NCBI RefSeq assembly: GCF_900177425.1 | Contig: NZ_LT840184.1 | Coordinates: forward strand, 2,904,568 to 2,968,567 | Length of the DNA stretch: 64,000 nt | Direction: 5' to 3' | From: Paenibacillus uliginis N3/975 | Lineage (GTDB): Bacteria; Bacillota; Bacilli; Paenibacillales; Paenibacillaceae | Part shown: piece by piece, positions 10,101 through 18,426 of the stretch | Layout of the letters: the number at the start of each line of letters is the position of its first letter | How positions within the stretch are numbered: the stretch's first letter is position 1 | Program-made: the position numbers and the translations under genes | Notes under the pieces: model-generated | What the model saw: only the letters and a program-made list of their open reading frames with translations | Told to the model about the DNA's origin: nothing | Databases searched by the model: none

Positions 10101-10298
10101 GGCATCAATGATGAAGGGCGTAAGGAAATCGTCGATGGCATAGACGTACAAACATGGCTAACTGGCAAAGTAAGTGATGTTGTTGCAGAAAGCTTAATTA
10201 TTGAGGCTGTTGCAGATATTCCAATTTTCAATCGTATTCGTGAGTTGAATAAACGAGATATGATGGCGATTTACCAATTCCTTGAGCAAAATAATTAA
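7128..10298 (+). CDS. UvrA-like double ABC ATPase with extra zinc-finger C-terminal region
   Basis: 1056 residues, longer than housekeeping UvrA (about 940). The first ABC half has Walker A GLSGSGKTT (about 28-36), a UvrA-type zinc module CPACKGRG...CKKCEGKRY (about 128-150), signature LSGGELTRLYLAEF (about 218) and Walker B IIIDEISVGLD. The second half has Walker A GESGCGKST (about 350), a degenerate signature LSTGEFQCVH (about 457) and Walker B IFDEPSKGL. Residues about 580-1056 add further Cys pairs: CPCCSGRR (about 670), CPICRG (about 797), CPFCKGKK (about 960) and CVSC. It is closest to the UvrA-paralogue group linked to DNA repair or drug self-protection. It is more AT-rich than its neighbours and stands alone, so transfer is plausible. 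Confidence 0.8.
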   Translation: MKINQLIANNINKLDAVLPVDKSLGIAGLSGSGKTTFCQTIGEESKKRLVSLLPKAEYQYLFPNIMETNFSAIKMEEMPLVLFLGRSSISSNPRSTIGTHTGVFTEIRVTLAEKYNLSPEVFSFNNELGWCPACKGRGTTKNVECKKCEGKRYNQEVEQYKIDLFDKSHSISDINDLSIETIFSLAEVLNISEGKHQILKNIINMNIGYLTLNRIMGTLSGGELTRLYLAEFMATSENTVIIIDEISVGLDHQTLLKILEEIKQLGYKNQIWLIDHSDTVLDTADEHLFFGPGSGKYGGKIVEESPRPKPINGERNQATPTEYYQFHDLYCRNIQMAEIQIPKNRLVTFTGESGCGKSTLVNECMAKDFLKRYPKDKLVMVGQDRNQSITSRSTVATFLDIKKKLTKYSEDIDDIFQRSIEDIIDELPNEDIAHKRLSLLIKLGLGYLTLERKTQSLSTGEFQCVHLVSELFANSRNPNTLFIFDEPSKGLSQNILNQFIDSIRGILQDESVSIIMIEHNSYMLENSDFIVDFGKRQLASVEHLDVLSHDDYYREQNGTYSVAPLQISSTLKSQNGINYLKENHIAYFKNAENVYKGGILKSLSSMARLIYGEYESETIAPVIAIDLERHLYSQYSFLYEIGGLINHIVAAHPTNKDTNSFDFYNQDNHCPCCSGRRVIEKFDFNIVIQDKTVSFWDGLLHPDVMEILKFYQLPKIQFIFDEIKNELGQDLSKSYNEMTEAEKHTFLYGYWEKSFYDKAAKASRTWEGFNYIIGNYMVISKSIIKEHIKESKKMITCPICRGTVLKHHKKLKLGDTDIREIIGQPLDQVMKTVGKLQVLEKMKAIVGGDMPLTEDVSLLPRETQVALKLLELELASFAHYEMVLQNALPFWDSISGNIESISINNRITICDFANITETRETIIDKYFTNGKHKKLTYVYEAFGYKKIVTLINKIKKSDPCPFCKGKKVISEDGLHDGVYKLSVPCVSCYASGINDEGRKEIVDGIDVQTWLTGKVSDVVAESLIIEAVADIPIFNRIRELNKRDMMAIYQFLEQNN

Positions 10299-10462
10299 AT
10301 TAGAATTATCGGAATCATGATACCATTTGTCATTATTTCATTTGACATAATATTGACACTCTGTATAGTCTGATGGTATGCTTCAATAAATTTTACTAAT
10401 CTGATAGGATTAATCATATTACCAGTTCGAAAAATGAAAACAGAGTCGACCATACCATTGGA

Positions 10463-10507
10463 GACGTAGGATAGCTGCTTTAGCTATTTCCTGCGTTTTT
10501 TTATTTT
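10463..10507 (+). terminator. Rho-independent terminator upstream of the peptide transporter operon
   Basis: ACGTAGGATAGCT (10464-10476) pairs with AGCTATTTCCTGCGT (10482-10496), followed by a T7 run and ATTTT. It probably ends transcription from the UvrA-like gene or insulates the operon that starts at 10651. Confidence 0.7.
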
Positions 10508-10650
10508 CGCACACAATAGGGGGGGATATTCAGAATATATAACGAAGGGGAAAATGGTGTAGCAGTTTAGCAATAATTCCTACTTAACCCATTTGAATTA
10601 TGAGTCGCTTTGAAGTTAGGTTTTATAAAAAAAAATTAAAGGTGGTTATT

Positions 10651-12399
10651 ATGAAAAAGCAATGGTATACAGGCTTGTTATGGTTGTGGTTCTTGACGTT
10701 TTCGATCATTCTGGCGGGTTGCTCGTCAAGTTCTACCAACACTCAGCCGGAGGCTTCGTCTCCTTCTCCCCAGTCCAACGCCACCAATGAATCGTCTACG
10801 AAGCAGGGGACGGAAGACAATTTACTTCAAGAGCCTTTAGCTGCGACGGATTTATCCAAACTCCCGGACAGGGCCAAGCAGCGCAACGATGCGATTATCG
10901 TCACCCTGACGAACCCGAGCGGCGCATTCACACCCTATTTCACACAGGTTGGGTATGACGGCAACGTGAACTCCGTACTATACACCCCGCTTGTCCGTGT
11001 TGATACGAACGGCTTGCCGGTCACTGGGCTCGCCGAGAAATGGGAAGTTTCCGAAGATAAGCTGACCTATACATTTCATCTTCGCGAAGGTCTGAAATAT
11101 AGTGACGGATCGCCTATGACGACAGAGGATGTTAAATTTACATGGACCTTACTTCATGATCCGGCATACGACGGTATTAACAGCATCGTGGAAACCAATA
11201 TCAAAGGCGGGCAAGCATACAAGGAAGGAAAAGCGGATTCCATCGAAGGTATTCGAGTTATCGATGAGCGAACGATTTCCGTGACGCTGGAAGAGACGAA
11301 TGCGACCGCACTGACTGTGCTGGGTGGCCAGATATTATCCAAAGCCTACTACGGCAAGGATTATAAGTTCGGCAATCTGGATTATATTAAAAACCTGCAC
11401 GCCAACCCGATCACGAACGGGCCATACAAGCTTGAGAAGTTCATTCCAGGCCAAGAAATACGTTTTGTTGCCAACGAACACTATGTTTTCGGAAAACCGA
11501 AGACGGAATACTTCATTTACAAGACGACCGAGGGGGACACATGGCAGTTTATCGAAACGGGGGAAGTGGACTACGGCAGCTTCTCAGCCACCACGGATAA
11601 TATCGAAAAACTAAAAAATCTCGGTTTCTTGAACCTGGTGCCAAGTACCGCGAGCAATTACGGATACAATCAATTCAATTTGGAAAAAGATCATCTAAAA
11701 GACAAGCGCGTCCGTCAAGCCTTGACTTACGGTCTCGACCGCCAACTGATTTATGTTGATTCCAGGCAAGGCGCAGCTACGATCGCCAACATTCCTTCCT
11801 CCCCAATTCTGTGGTCCTATACGGAAGAAGACATCAATCCGTATCCGTACGATCCGGAAAAGGCAAAACAACTGTTGGACGAGGCCGGATGGACAATCGG
11901 AGCGGAGGGAATTCGTCAGAAGGATGGAAAAAAACTGCAAATCAACTACCTTGGATCGAAGAGCCCGAACACCGATATTTTTATAGCGGTCGCCAAGGAG
12001 AACTATAAAGAAATCGGCGTCGATTTTATCCCTGAGCAATTCCCGGATTTCAACACACTCGTAACCAAGGTCGACAGTGGCGATTACGACATGGCCTCGT
12101 TCTCTACTACCATTATCAGCGACCCTTCGCAAGGGGTAAGCCGATTTATTAAAGGGGAGACGAAAGGCTACGACAATCCTCGAATTGACGAGCTTTATGC
12201 ACAAGGATTGGCTATAAGCAACGTTGATGAGCGCAAAGAGATTTACCATGAAATGTTCAAGATTTTAAACGATGAACTGCCGATCATGTTTACCAACTAT
12301 ACTAAATCGGTTATCGCCATCAATGGCCGTATTGACGGTTTCGAATTAAACCCGTTGGCCGGAATCGCTTATAGCTTGCCGGATTGGGAACTTCAATAG
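10651..12399 (+). CDS. Peptide ABC transporter substrate-binding lipoprotein
   Basis: 582 residues. A lipoprotein signal peptide begins MKKQWYTGLLWLW and ends in the lipobox LAGC|SSSS, followed by a Ser/Asn/Gln-rich linker typical of surface-tethered binding proteins. The mature part is the SBP_bac_5 (OppA/DppA) fold: LVRVDTNGLPVTGLAEKWE, YTFHLREGLKYSDGSPMT and the late LNDELPIMFTNY. It captures peptides, or in some members nickel or opines, outside the membrane. Start ATG 10651 has AAAGGTGG at 10638-10645; an in-frame ATG 51 bases upstream lacks this. It is the first gene of a five-gene transport operon. Confidence 0.92.
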   Translation: MKKQWYTGLLWLWFLTFSIILAGCSSSSTNTQPEASSPSPQSNATNESSTKQGTEDNLLQEPLAATDLSKLPDRAKQRNDAIIVTLTNPSGAFTPYFTQVGYDGNVNSVLYTPLVRVDTNGLPVTGLAEKWEVSEDKLTYTFHLREGLKYSDGSPMTTEDVKFTWTLLHDPAYDGINSIVETNIKGGQAYKEGKADSIEGIRVIDERTISVTLEETNATALTVLGGQILSKAYYGKDYKFGNLDYIKNLHANPITNGPYKLEKFIPGQEIRFVANEHYVFGKPKTEYFIYKTTEGDTWQFIETGEVDYGSFSATTDNIEKLKNLGFLNLVPSTASNYGYNQFNLEKDHLKDKRVRQALTYGLDRQLIYVDSRQGAATIANIPSSPILWSYTEEDINPYPYDPEKAKQLLDEAGWTIGAEGIRQKDGKKLQINYLGSKSPNTDIFIAVAKENYKEIGVDFIPEQFPDFNTLVTKVDSGDYDMASFSTTIISDPSQGVSRFIKGETKGYDNPRIDELYAQGLAISNVDERKEIYHEMFKILNDELPIMFTNYTKSVIAINGRIDGFELNPLAGIAYSLPDWELQ

Positions 12400-12441
12400 G
12401 CTGTTTAGGACGGAGAGCCTTTGGCCCGCTCTATTAACTAA

Positions 12442-12478
12442 GGTATCTCCAGCCTGAGCTCTTCAGGCCGGAGATGCC
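12442..12478 (+). promoter_or_regulatory. Intercistronic hairpin between binding-protein and permease genes
   Basis: GGTATCTCCAGCCTGA (12442-12457) pairs with TTCAGGCCGGAGATGCC (12462-12478) in a near-perfect 16-bp stem. No T run follows. Such hairpins after binding-protein genes commonly stabilise the upstream mRNA so that the binding protein is made in excess; that role is inferred. Confidence 0.6.
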
Positions 12479-12494
12479 TGATTAAGGAGAGAAC

Positions 12495-13448
12495 ATGAGA
12501 ACCTATTTGCTCCGAAGATGTTTGTATATGCTCTTGATTTTGATTGGCGCGTCTCTGTTGATTTTTTTTCTGTATTCGTTAACGCCCGGCGATTACGTCG
12601 ACAACAATTTGAGCTTAAGCGAGGAGCGCAAGGCAGAGCTGAGGGAAATTCACGGGTTGAACAAGCCGATATTCGAACGATACGTGAATTGGATGGCCAA
12701 TATTTTCAAAGGAGATTTTGGTTATTCCTTGGCTCAGCAGCGTCCGGTCCTCGATCTGTTTCAGGATTACATATGGAACTCTTTTTTGCTTGCCGTAGTC
12801 TCGACATTCTTCACCTGGTTTTTTGCCGTTATCGTCGGTGTCCTTACAGCCTACAAGCAGTATTCGCTGTTGGATACGTTTATCATGGTCGGAATATTCG
12901 CCGCGATGTCCATTCCTTCGTTCTTCATCGGTTTGTTCCTGATCAAGGTGTTTGCCGTTGATTTGAAAATTCTCCCGCCCGGAGGAATGATTACGACAGG
13001 CAGCCGAGCCGAAGGCTGGGATTATATCGTCGAGGTGCTGCATCATATGCTGCTTCCGGTCGCTGTCATGATACTGCTTGGCGTAGGTTCGCTGACTCGT
13101 TATTTCCGCAGCAACATGCTGGAAGTCATCCGACAGGATTACGTGCGGACCGCACGTGCCAAAGGATTGAAGGAAAGAACGGTCCTTTACCGCCACGCTT
13201 TGAAAAACGCGATGCTTCCTGCGATTACATTGATCGGCTTCGAATTGCCAGGTCTTTTCGGGGGCTCCATTATTATTGAGAAAATTTTCAACTGGCCGGG
13301 AATCGGGCAGTTGTACATGCAATCATTTACCGTTCGGGACTACCCGCTCTTAATGGGCTTTACGATGTTTTTAGCCATATTGACGGTCGTCGGTACGCTG
13401 ATATCCGATATACTCTATCATACTTCCGACCCTCGGGTCAGGCTTTAA
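12495..13448 (+). CDS. Peptide ABC transporter permease, DppB/OppB type
   Basis: 317 residues, six predicted membrane segments, opening MRTYLLRRCLYMLLILIGAS, the usual OppB N-terminal helix. The EAA loop that contacts the ATPase reads ARAKGLKERTVLYRHALKNA (about residues 220-240). It forms the heterodimeric channel with the next gene. AAGGAGAG precedes the ATG by a few bases. The C-terminal DILYHTSDPRVRL is typical for the family. Confidence 0.93.
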   Translation: MRTYLLRRCLYMLLILIGASLLIFFLYSLTPGDYVDNNLSLSEERKAELREIHGLNKPIFERYVNWMANIFKGDFGYSLAQQRPVLDLFQDYIWNSFLLAVVSTFFTWFFAVIVGVLTAYKQYSLLDTFIMVGIFAAMSIPSFFIGLFLIKVFAVDLKILPPGGMITTGSRAEGWDYIVEVLHHMLLPVAVMILLGVGSLTRYFRSNMLEVIRQDYVRTARAKGLKERTVLYRHALKNAMLPAITLIGFELPGLFGGSIIIEKIFNWPGIGQLYMQSFTVRDYPLLMGFTMFLAILTVVGTLISDILYHTSDPRVRL

Positions 13449-13465
13449 AGAAAGGAGGAACTCAC

Positions 13466-14398
13466 GTGTCCATTCCTACGACGGCAGGCCAGGCGGGGAA
13501 AGCCAGCCGCCTTTTGGATGCTTCGGATTCGATATGGCGGCAATCGGCTCGCCAGTTGGGCAAAAACAAGCTGGCCGTAGCCGGCTTCGCTTTTATGGTG
13601 TTTATGTTTTTGATTTGTTTTATCGGACCATTGTTCTCTCCTTATGCGGATGGCAAGATCAATCCTGCCATGATGCACCAGCCCCCGAGCGCCAAACATT
13701 GGTTGGGAACCGATTTGCTCGGCAGGGACGTGCTCACCCGACTTTTGCAAGCCGGCAGAATCTCGCTGACGGTAGGTCTTGCATCCATGGCGCTGTCGAT
13801 GACCATCGGAACGGTTCTCGGCGTCATCTCTGGCTATTACCGCGGGGTCATGGATCAGATGATCATGCGAATCGCCGATTTGCTGTTTACGATCCCTGGA
13901 CTCCCCATACTCTTCATTATGGGAGCGCTCATGTCGGATTGGAAAGTTCCGACCGATTATCGGCTCTATCTCGTCATGTTAATGCTTAGTGTAATCGGCT
14001 GGCCAGGCGTTGCGCGTCTTGTCCGAAGCCAGATACTAACGTTAAGGGAGAGGGAGTATATACACGCTGCCGACGTGCTTGGCCTTAGCGATAGACGGAA
14101 GTTGTTTCGTCATTTGCTGCCCAATGTATTCCCGCTTCTGATTGTTATTGCCACGTTAAGCATTGGAGGGGCGATCTTGTCGGAATCCGCGCTCAGCTTC
14201 TTTGGGCTGGGGGTCATGCCTCCAACTCCGACCTGGGGAAATATGATTGATGCAGCCAACAATGTGATCGATTTCGAGAAGCGTCCCTGGCTGTGGATCC
14301 CTCCCGGACTGGCCATCTTTTTGACGGTCATTGCCATCAATATTTTCGGCGACGGATTGCGCGACGTTCTCGATCCAAAACAGAATACAAGCAGGTGA
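13466..14398 (+). CDS. Peptide ABC transporter permease, DppC/OppC type
   Basis: 310 residues with a cytoplasmic N-terminus, a first membrane helix near residue 35, the conserved HWLGTDLLGRDVLTRLL segment (about 72-90), and an EAA loop containing DVLGLSDRRKLFRHLLPNV. It ends with LRDVLDP, the usual OppC terminus. It starts with GTG 13466, supported by AAAGGAGG at 13448-13455. The second channel subunit of the transporter. Confidence 0.93.
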   Translation: MSIPTTAGQAGKASRLLDASDSIWRQSARQLGKNKLAVAGFAFMVFMFLICFIGPLFSPYADGKINPAMMHQPPSAKHWLGTDLLGRDVLTRLLQAGRISLTVGLASMALSMTIGTVLGVISGYYRGVMDQMIMRIADLLFTIPGLPILFIMGALMSDWKVPTDYRLYLVMLMLSVIGWPGVARLVRSQILTLREREYIHAADVLGLSDRRKLFRHLLPNVFPLLIVIATLSIGGAILSESALSFFGLGVMPPTPTWGNMIDAANNVIDFEKRPWLWIPPGLAIFLTVIAINIFGDGLRDVLDPKQNTSR

Positions 14399-14405
14399 AC
14401 GGAAG

Positions 14406-15386
14406 ATGAATCCATTAATCGAGGTCAACAACTTAAGTACCTATTTTGAATCGGGGGCAGGCACGGTAAAAGCGGTAGACGATATCACCTTTCGAATCCA
14501 TGAAGGGGAGACGGTGTGCATCGTGGGCGAATCCGGATGCGGTAAGAGCATAACGGCGATGTCGATCATGGGGTTGGTCGAAGGACCTCACGGGAAAGTC
14601 GTAAGCGGTCAAATCCGGTTCGGGGATAAGGATCTTCTGAAGATCAGCAAAGAAGAGATGCGGCGCATCCGCGGCAACGACATCTCTATTATCTTTCAGG
14701 AACCGATGTCCTCCCTTAACCCGGTCATCACCATCGGCAGGCAAATCATGGAGCCGCTTATGCTCCATCAAAAACTGAACAAAAAACAAGCCTATGTCCG
14801 GGCACTGGAACTAATCGAGTTGGTAGGCATTCCCCGAGCTGAACAAATCGCAGCTTCTTATCCACATCAATTGTCAGGAGGAATGCTACAACGAATCATG
14901 ATTGCCATGGCGATCTCGTGCGGGCCCAAGCTGCTTATTGCTGACGAACCGACGACCGCTCTGGACGTAACAATCCAGGCCCAGGTGCTGGAAACGCTCC
15001 GGCAAAGCAAGGAGCAATCCAATATGTCGATCATGCTGATCACCCACGACCTTGGTGTGGTGGCGGAAATGGCGGACTATGTCATCGTCATGTACGCCGG
15101 AAAAATCGTCGAGGAAGGGGACGTCGAGGAGCTTTTTGAGCGGCCGAAACATCCTTATACACGCGGACTGCTTAAATCCAAGCCGGTTATCGGTCAGCGG
15201 ACGGAACAGTTATACTCGATTCCGGGACAAGTCCCAAGTCCGTTTGAGCTGTCCGAATCCTGCTATTTCCACGATCGCTGCGAAAAATGCATACCTATCT
15301 GCCGAACCCGGCAGCCACAGCTAAAGGAAGTAGAATCTGGTCATCGAGCAGCCTGTTGGTTGTATGAAGAGGAGGCGGAAGCATGA
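14406..15386 (+). CDS. Peptide ABC transporter ATP-binding protein, DppD/OppD type
   Basis: 326 residues: Walker A GESGCGKS (about 40), Q-loop IIFQEPMSSLNP, signature LSGGMLQRI (about 157), Walker B LLIADEPTTALD and the H-loop HDLGVVAEMAD. The C-terminal oligopeptide-transporter extension has the Cys cluster CYFHDRCEKCIPICR, which in this family can bind an iron-sulfur cluster. ATG 14406 starts 7 bases after the permease stop. The stop overlaps the next start (ATGA). Confidence 0.93.
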   Translation: MNPLIEVNNLSTYFESGAGTVKAVDDITFRIHEGETVCIVGESGCGKSITAMSIMGLVEGPHGKVVSGQIRFGDKDLLKISKEEMRRIRGNDISIIFQEPMSSLNPVITIGRQIMEPLMLHQKLNKKQAYVRALELIELVGIPRAEQIAASYPHQLSGGMLQRIMIAMAISCGPKLLIADEPTTALDVTIQAQVLETLRQSKEQSNMSIMLITHDLGVVAEMADYVIVMYAGKIVEEGDVEELFERPKHPYTRGLLKSKPVIGQRTEQLYSIPGQVPSPFELSESCYFHDRCEKCIPICRTRQPQLKEVESGHRAACWLYEEEAEA

Positions 15387-16348
15387 GTGAAGCATTGCTT
15401 GAGGTACGCCATTTAAAAAAATACTTTCCGATCACCGCGGGACTGCTAAACCGTACCGTCGGATACGTCAAAGCGGTCGACGATATCAGCTTGACGATAC
15501 AATCGGGAGAAACGTTCGGACTTGTTGGCGAATCCGGCAGCGGAAAAAGCACTGTTGGGCGCACGATTTTGCGACTGCATGAGAAAACCAGCGGGGAAGT
15601 GCTCTTTAAGGGGATTCCCTTTCATGAGCTGCCCAAACCGGAAGTCCGTAAGCTAAGGCCCAAGATGCAGCTTATTTTCCAGGACCCTTACAGTTCGCTT
15701 AACCCTCGCATCCGTATTGGAGACGCGATAGGAGAATCTTTACTGGAGCACCGTTTTGCGCCGCAGGAAGAGATTCGCGACCGGGTACTCGATGTGCTGG
15801 AGGCGTGCGGTCTTTCCTCCTATCATTATAACCGGTTCCCTCACGAGTTCTCCGGAGGACAACGGCAGCGGATCGGCATCGCCCGGGCTTTGGTGCTCAA
15901 CCCTGATTTTATTATCGCCGACGAGCCGGTTTCCGCGCTGGATGTCTCGATTCAGTCCCAGATTATTAATTTGTTCCAGAGGCTTCAGCATACCCGAGGA
16001 TTGACCTATTTGTTTATTTCCCATGATTTAAGCGTTGTCGAGCATTTGTGTAATCGTATCGGAGTGATGTATCTCGGTTCTATGATGGAAATGGCTTCGC
16101 GGGACGAATTGTTTAGCCAGCCGCTTCATCCCTACACAAAAGCGCTGCTATCGGCAATACCTATTCCGGTACCGAGGCTGAAGCGGGAGAGAATTGTGCT
16201 CAAAGGCGATATTCCGAGTCCGGCGAATCCGCCTTCAGGATGTAAATTTCATACTCGTTGTCCATATGCCGTAGCACAGTGTAAGGAACAGGTGCCCGAA
16301 TTCCGTAATATGGGCAACGATCATTATGTTGCCTGCCACCTGGTATAA
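15383..16348 (+). CDS. Peptide ABC transporter ATP-binding protein, DppF/OppF type
   Basis: 321 residues with Walker A GESGSGKST (about 49), Q-loop LIFQDPYSSLNPR, signature FSGGQRQRIGIARAL, Walker B FIIADEPVSALD and H-loop SHDLSVVEHLC. The C-terminus carries the oligopeptide-transporter motif with Cys residues (CKFHTRCPYAVAQC). The ATGA overlap with the preceding ATPase indicates coupled translation. Last gene of the peptide uptake operon. Confidence 0.93.
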   Translation: MSEALLEVRHLKKYFPITAGLLNRTVGYVKAVDDISLTIQSGETFGLVGESGSGKSTVGRTILRLHEKTSGEVLFKGIPFHELPKPEVRKLRPKMQLIFQDPYSSLNPRIRIGDAIGESLLEHRFAPQEEIRDRVLDVLEACGLSSYHYNRFPHEFSGGQRQRIGIARALVLNPDFIIADEPVSALDVSIQSQIINLFQRLQHTRGLTYLFISHDLSVVEHLCNRIGVMYLGSMMEMASRDELFSQPLHPYTKALLSAIPIPVPRLKRERIVLKGDIPSPANPPSGCKFHTRCPYAVAQCKEQVPEFRNMGNDHYVACHLV

Positions 16349-16587
16349 CAGGCCTAAAACTATATAGAATCGATTTTTAGAGATAGAAGGAGTGCAACTA
16401 GTTGTCTTATCAATTGGAAATATCGTTCAAGTCTTGTCAACGAGCCAAGTATATATGTGCGAATAACACAATGGGTCTTGCTGAATACGTTAGAAAATTG
16501 AATTTTTAAAAACCACCCCTGATCAGAAATGTGAAAGGCTTATAAAGCCGGGAAAACACCAATGGAAATCTTTCTTGAGGGCGGGTT
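16349..16587. other. Non-coding stretch after the peptide transporter operon
   Basis: I see no gene or clear terminator hairpin here. It is followed by a degraded efflux-pump fragment, so it is probably the left edge of a decayed region. Confidence 0.4.
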
Positions 16588-16923
16588 TTGACAGTTCTGT
16601 TTAACTCACACAAGCCAAAAGAGAGCTTGAAACCTTGGCGGGCGTCAGCAGGCGGACTGTCTCAGACTAGCAGCGAATTTGGTTTCGCCTTGGGACTCGC
16701 TGTTTTAGGCAGTATAAGTACTGCCGTGTATAGAACTCGGATGACCGACTCAATTCCACAAGAAATACCGAATGGAGCATCTCTAATAGCACAGGACAAC
16801 ATCGCAGGAACAACAGAAGTTGCACAAGATATTCCAAATCAATTAGAAAAGGGAGCTCACACGCTGTACGCTGCGGAGCTCCCTTTTATCGGTTATAGCG
16901 AGAGTTTCTATGAGCAATCATAA
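16588..16923 (+). pseudogene. Remnant of a DHA2-family (EmrB/QacA-like) multidrug efflux pump
   Basis: The segment AGGLSQTSSEFGFALGLAVL, followed by GSISTAVYRTRM and QDNIAGTTEVAQDIPNQL, is the end region of 14-helix DHA2 transporters. Only about 75 of the usual 450-500 residues remain. No transmembrane N-terminal part and no ribosome-binding site exist upstream. Homology appears to stop near 16845, and the rest of the frame is only read through a terminator hairpin (16847-16886). It is a leftover of a lost efflux gene, not a working protein. Confidence 0.65.
16847..16890 (+). terminator. Terminator at the end of the efflux-pump remnant
   Basis: AAAAGGGAGCTC (16847-16858) and GAGCTCCCTTTT (16876-16887) form a perfect 12-bp stem, followed by ATCGG. 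It may act in both directions, with A and T runs on both flanks. Confidence 0.65.
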
Positions 16924-17222
16924 AGCATGACGGACTTGCATACCCTTCGTACACTCAGTTGAACTGTTTTCGTGGTAACGCTTGTCAGGTTGGCAGGTTG
17001 AATCCTGTCCTGCTGACACAAGCTGTCCCTCGATTTACACGCAATTTTATTAGCTATTTCCAGCATAATCATATGACTTACGAATGTGTTCTTGCTTTGT
17101 TCCATCCGCCTTGGAAGATAGATCTGAAAGGTTTACAATTAGATGGTTATTTATATTTAATCTTTGTTGTCGTATTTTATTATTGGAATTGGGTAAAAAA
17201 ACAAGCAGAGGAGTCGTTTAAC

Positions 17223-17816
17223 ATGACAGAAAAAGAAAAAATGTTAGCTGGCCTGGCATACAAGGCTTTTGGAGAGGAACTGCTGGGGGAAAGACAGCGC
17301 GCGAAGGAAATATTGTTTGATTATAATGCGTTGAGGCCAAGTGAAATTGAGAAACGGGACAATCTGTTAAAGCAATTACTGGGTCAAACGGGAACAAACT
17401 TTTTCATTGAGCCGCCATTCCGATGTGACTATGGATACAACATTTCAATTGGTGAACAATTTTATTCTAATTATAATTTCACAGTACTGGATTGCAACAG
17501 AGTCACGATCGGCGATCACGTCTTTATTGGCCCTAATGTAAGTATTTTTACAGCAGGACATGCTATTGACCCTGAAATGAGAGCCGCTGAAGTGGAGTTT
17601 GCGTATCCTATTCATATCGGGAACAGGGTTTGGATTGGTGGAGGAGCCATTATTAATCCGGGGGTCACGATCGGTGACAATAGTATCATTGGCTCCGGCA
17701 GTGTGGTCACTAAAGATATACCTGCCAATGTCATTGCAGCCGGGAATCCATGCCGGGTAATTCGAGCAATAACTGAAGAAGATAAAAGACAGTTTGAAAG
17801 TACATCGTTGAAGTGA
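17223..17816 (+). CDS. maa: Maltose/galactoside O-acetyltransferase (hexapeptide-repeat family)
   Basis: 197 residues. The N-terminus MTEKEKMLAGLAYKAF is the maltose-acetyltransferase (Mac) domain, and the C-terminal half is a left-handed parallel beta-helix of hexapeptide repeats (IGDHVFIGPNVSIF, IGNRVWIGGGAIIN, IGDNSIIGSGSVVT). The catalytic His lies in FTAGHAI. It acetylates sugars with acetyl-CoA, probably for detoxification of excess sugar. ATG 17223 is chosen because GAGGAG lies at about 17208-17213; the open frame extends further upstream but that part has no family similarity. Single gene with its own terminator. Confidence 0.9.
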   Translation: MTEKEKMLAGLAYKAFGEELLGERQRAKEILFDYNALRPSEIEKRDNLLKQLLGQTGTNFFIEPPFRCDYGYNISIGEQFYSNYNFTVLDCNRVTIGDHVFIGPNVSIFTAGHAIDPEMRAAEVEFAYPIHIGNRVWIGGGAIINPGVTIGDNSIIGSGSVVTKDIPANVIAAGNPCRVIRAITEEDKRQFESTSLK

Positions 17817-17821
17817 GGCTG

Positions 17822-17864
17822 AAAAGAACTGTAGTAGAAAATAATTTCCCTACAGTTCTTTTCA
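17822..17864 (+). terminator. Terminator of the acetyltransferase gene
   Basis: AAAAGAACTGTAG (17822-17834) pairs perfectly with CTACAGTTCTTTT (17850-17862) a few bases after the stop codon. The flanking A and T runs allow action in both directions. Confidence 0.75.
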
Positions 17865-18092
17865 TATAAAAATTCACAACGCACTAAATTAGCTATTCAG
17901 AAATTACGTGCAAAGGATAGCTTCGGCATTACAGTTATACCAATACGAACTGTAAATATTATAAATAGTCTTAAGGACGTTTACGAGGAAAGAGTTCCTC
18001 TATACATTAAGTATAGTGATACAACTCTTGATTGCTCAAATAAGGATATAGAACATTGTGTTAGTGAAATTATAGAGAAAATACAAGATTGA
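17862..18092 (+). pseudogene. C-terminal fragment of a small P-loop kinase-like protein
   Basis: An open stretch of 76 codons without start ends in TGA at 18090-18092. It reads VIPIRTVNIINSLKDVY, then VPLYIKYSDTTLDCSN and VSEIIEKIQD, which looks like the adenylate/shikimate-kinase-type C-terminus (a strand followed by a final helix). There is no Walker A part and no ribosome-binding site. I call it a remnant with low confidence; the family could be different. Confidence 0.3.
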
Positions 18093-18255
18093 ATATTCCT
18101 CCGTCCAAGAGGAATAATATGTTAAGAATAAATTCAGAGATCATGGTAAAACTGCCTTGCAAGCAATAATTGTTACTGGGGACGGATTGTGGAGAAATCT
18201 GCTGAACCATCGAAGAAGTCAAGAAAATCGCAGATAAATATATGAGAAATTGACG

Positions 18256-18300
18256 CCAACAAAAACGGCTGCTTATCAAAAGCAGCCGTTTTTGTTGGAT
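18256..18300. terminator. Strong bidirectional terminator
   Basis: CCAACAAAAACGGCTGCTT (18256-18274) pairs with AGCAGCCGTTTTTGTTGG (18281-18298). This 18-bp stem with internal A5/T5 tracts is the strongest hairpin in this part of the window. It insulates the GntR/ABC operon from upstream transcription. Confidence 0.8.
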
Positions 18301-18350
18301 TTTGAATCGACATTCGATCTGTGGATATACCCATATAAAAGACACTAACA

Positions 18351-18389
18351 TTGACGCACAAATGGATAGTGTGTATATTATATATACAC
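18351..18389 (+). promoter_or_regulatory. Promoter with overlapping GntR/YtrA-type operator
   Basis: TTGACG (18351-18356) and TATATT (18374-18379) are separated by 17 bases. The palindrome GTGTATATTATATATACAC (18371-18389) covers the -10 box. A repressor bound there would block polymerase. The GntR-family gene that starts 38 bases downstream is the obvious candidate, giving autoregulation of the whole operon. The site is seen directly; the binding partner is inferred. Confidence 0.75.
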
Positions 18390-18426
18390 GGTAGATACTC
18401 TATTGACGGCAGCGAGGTGATTCAAC

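Noticed and set aside
16959..17222. Extended N-terminus of the maltose acetyltransferase
   Set aside because: The family domain starts at MTEKEKM, which has its own GAGGAG site; the upstream part looks like read-through non-coding DNA.
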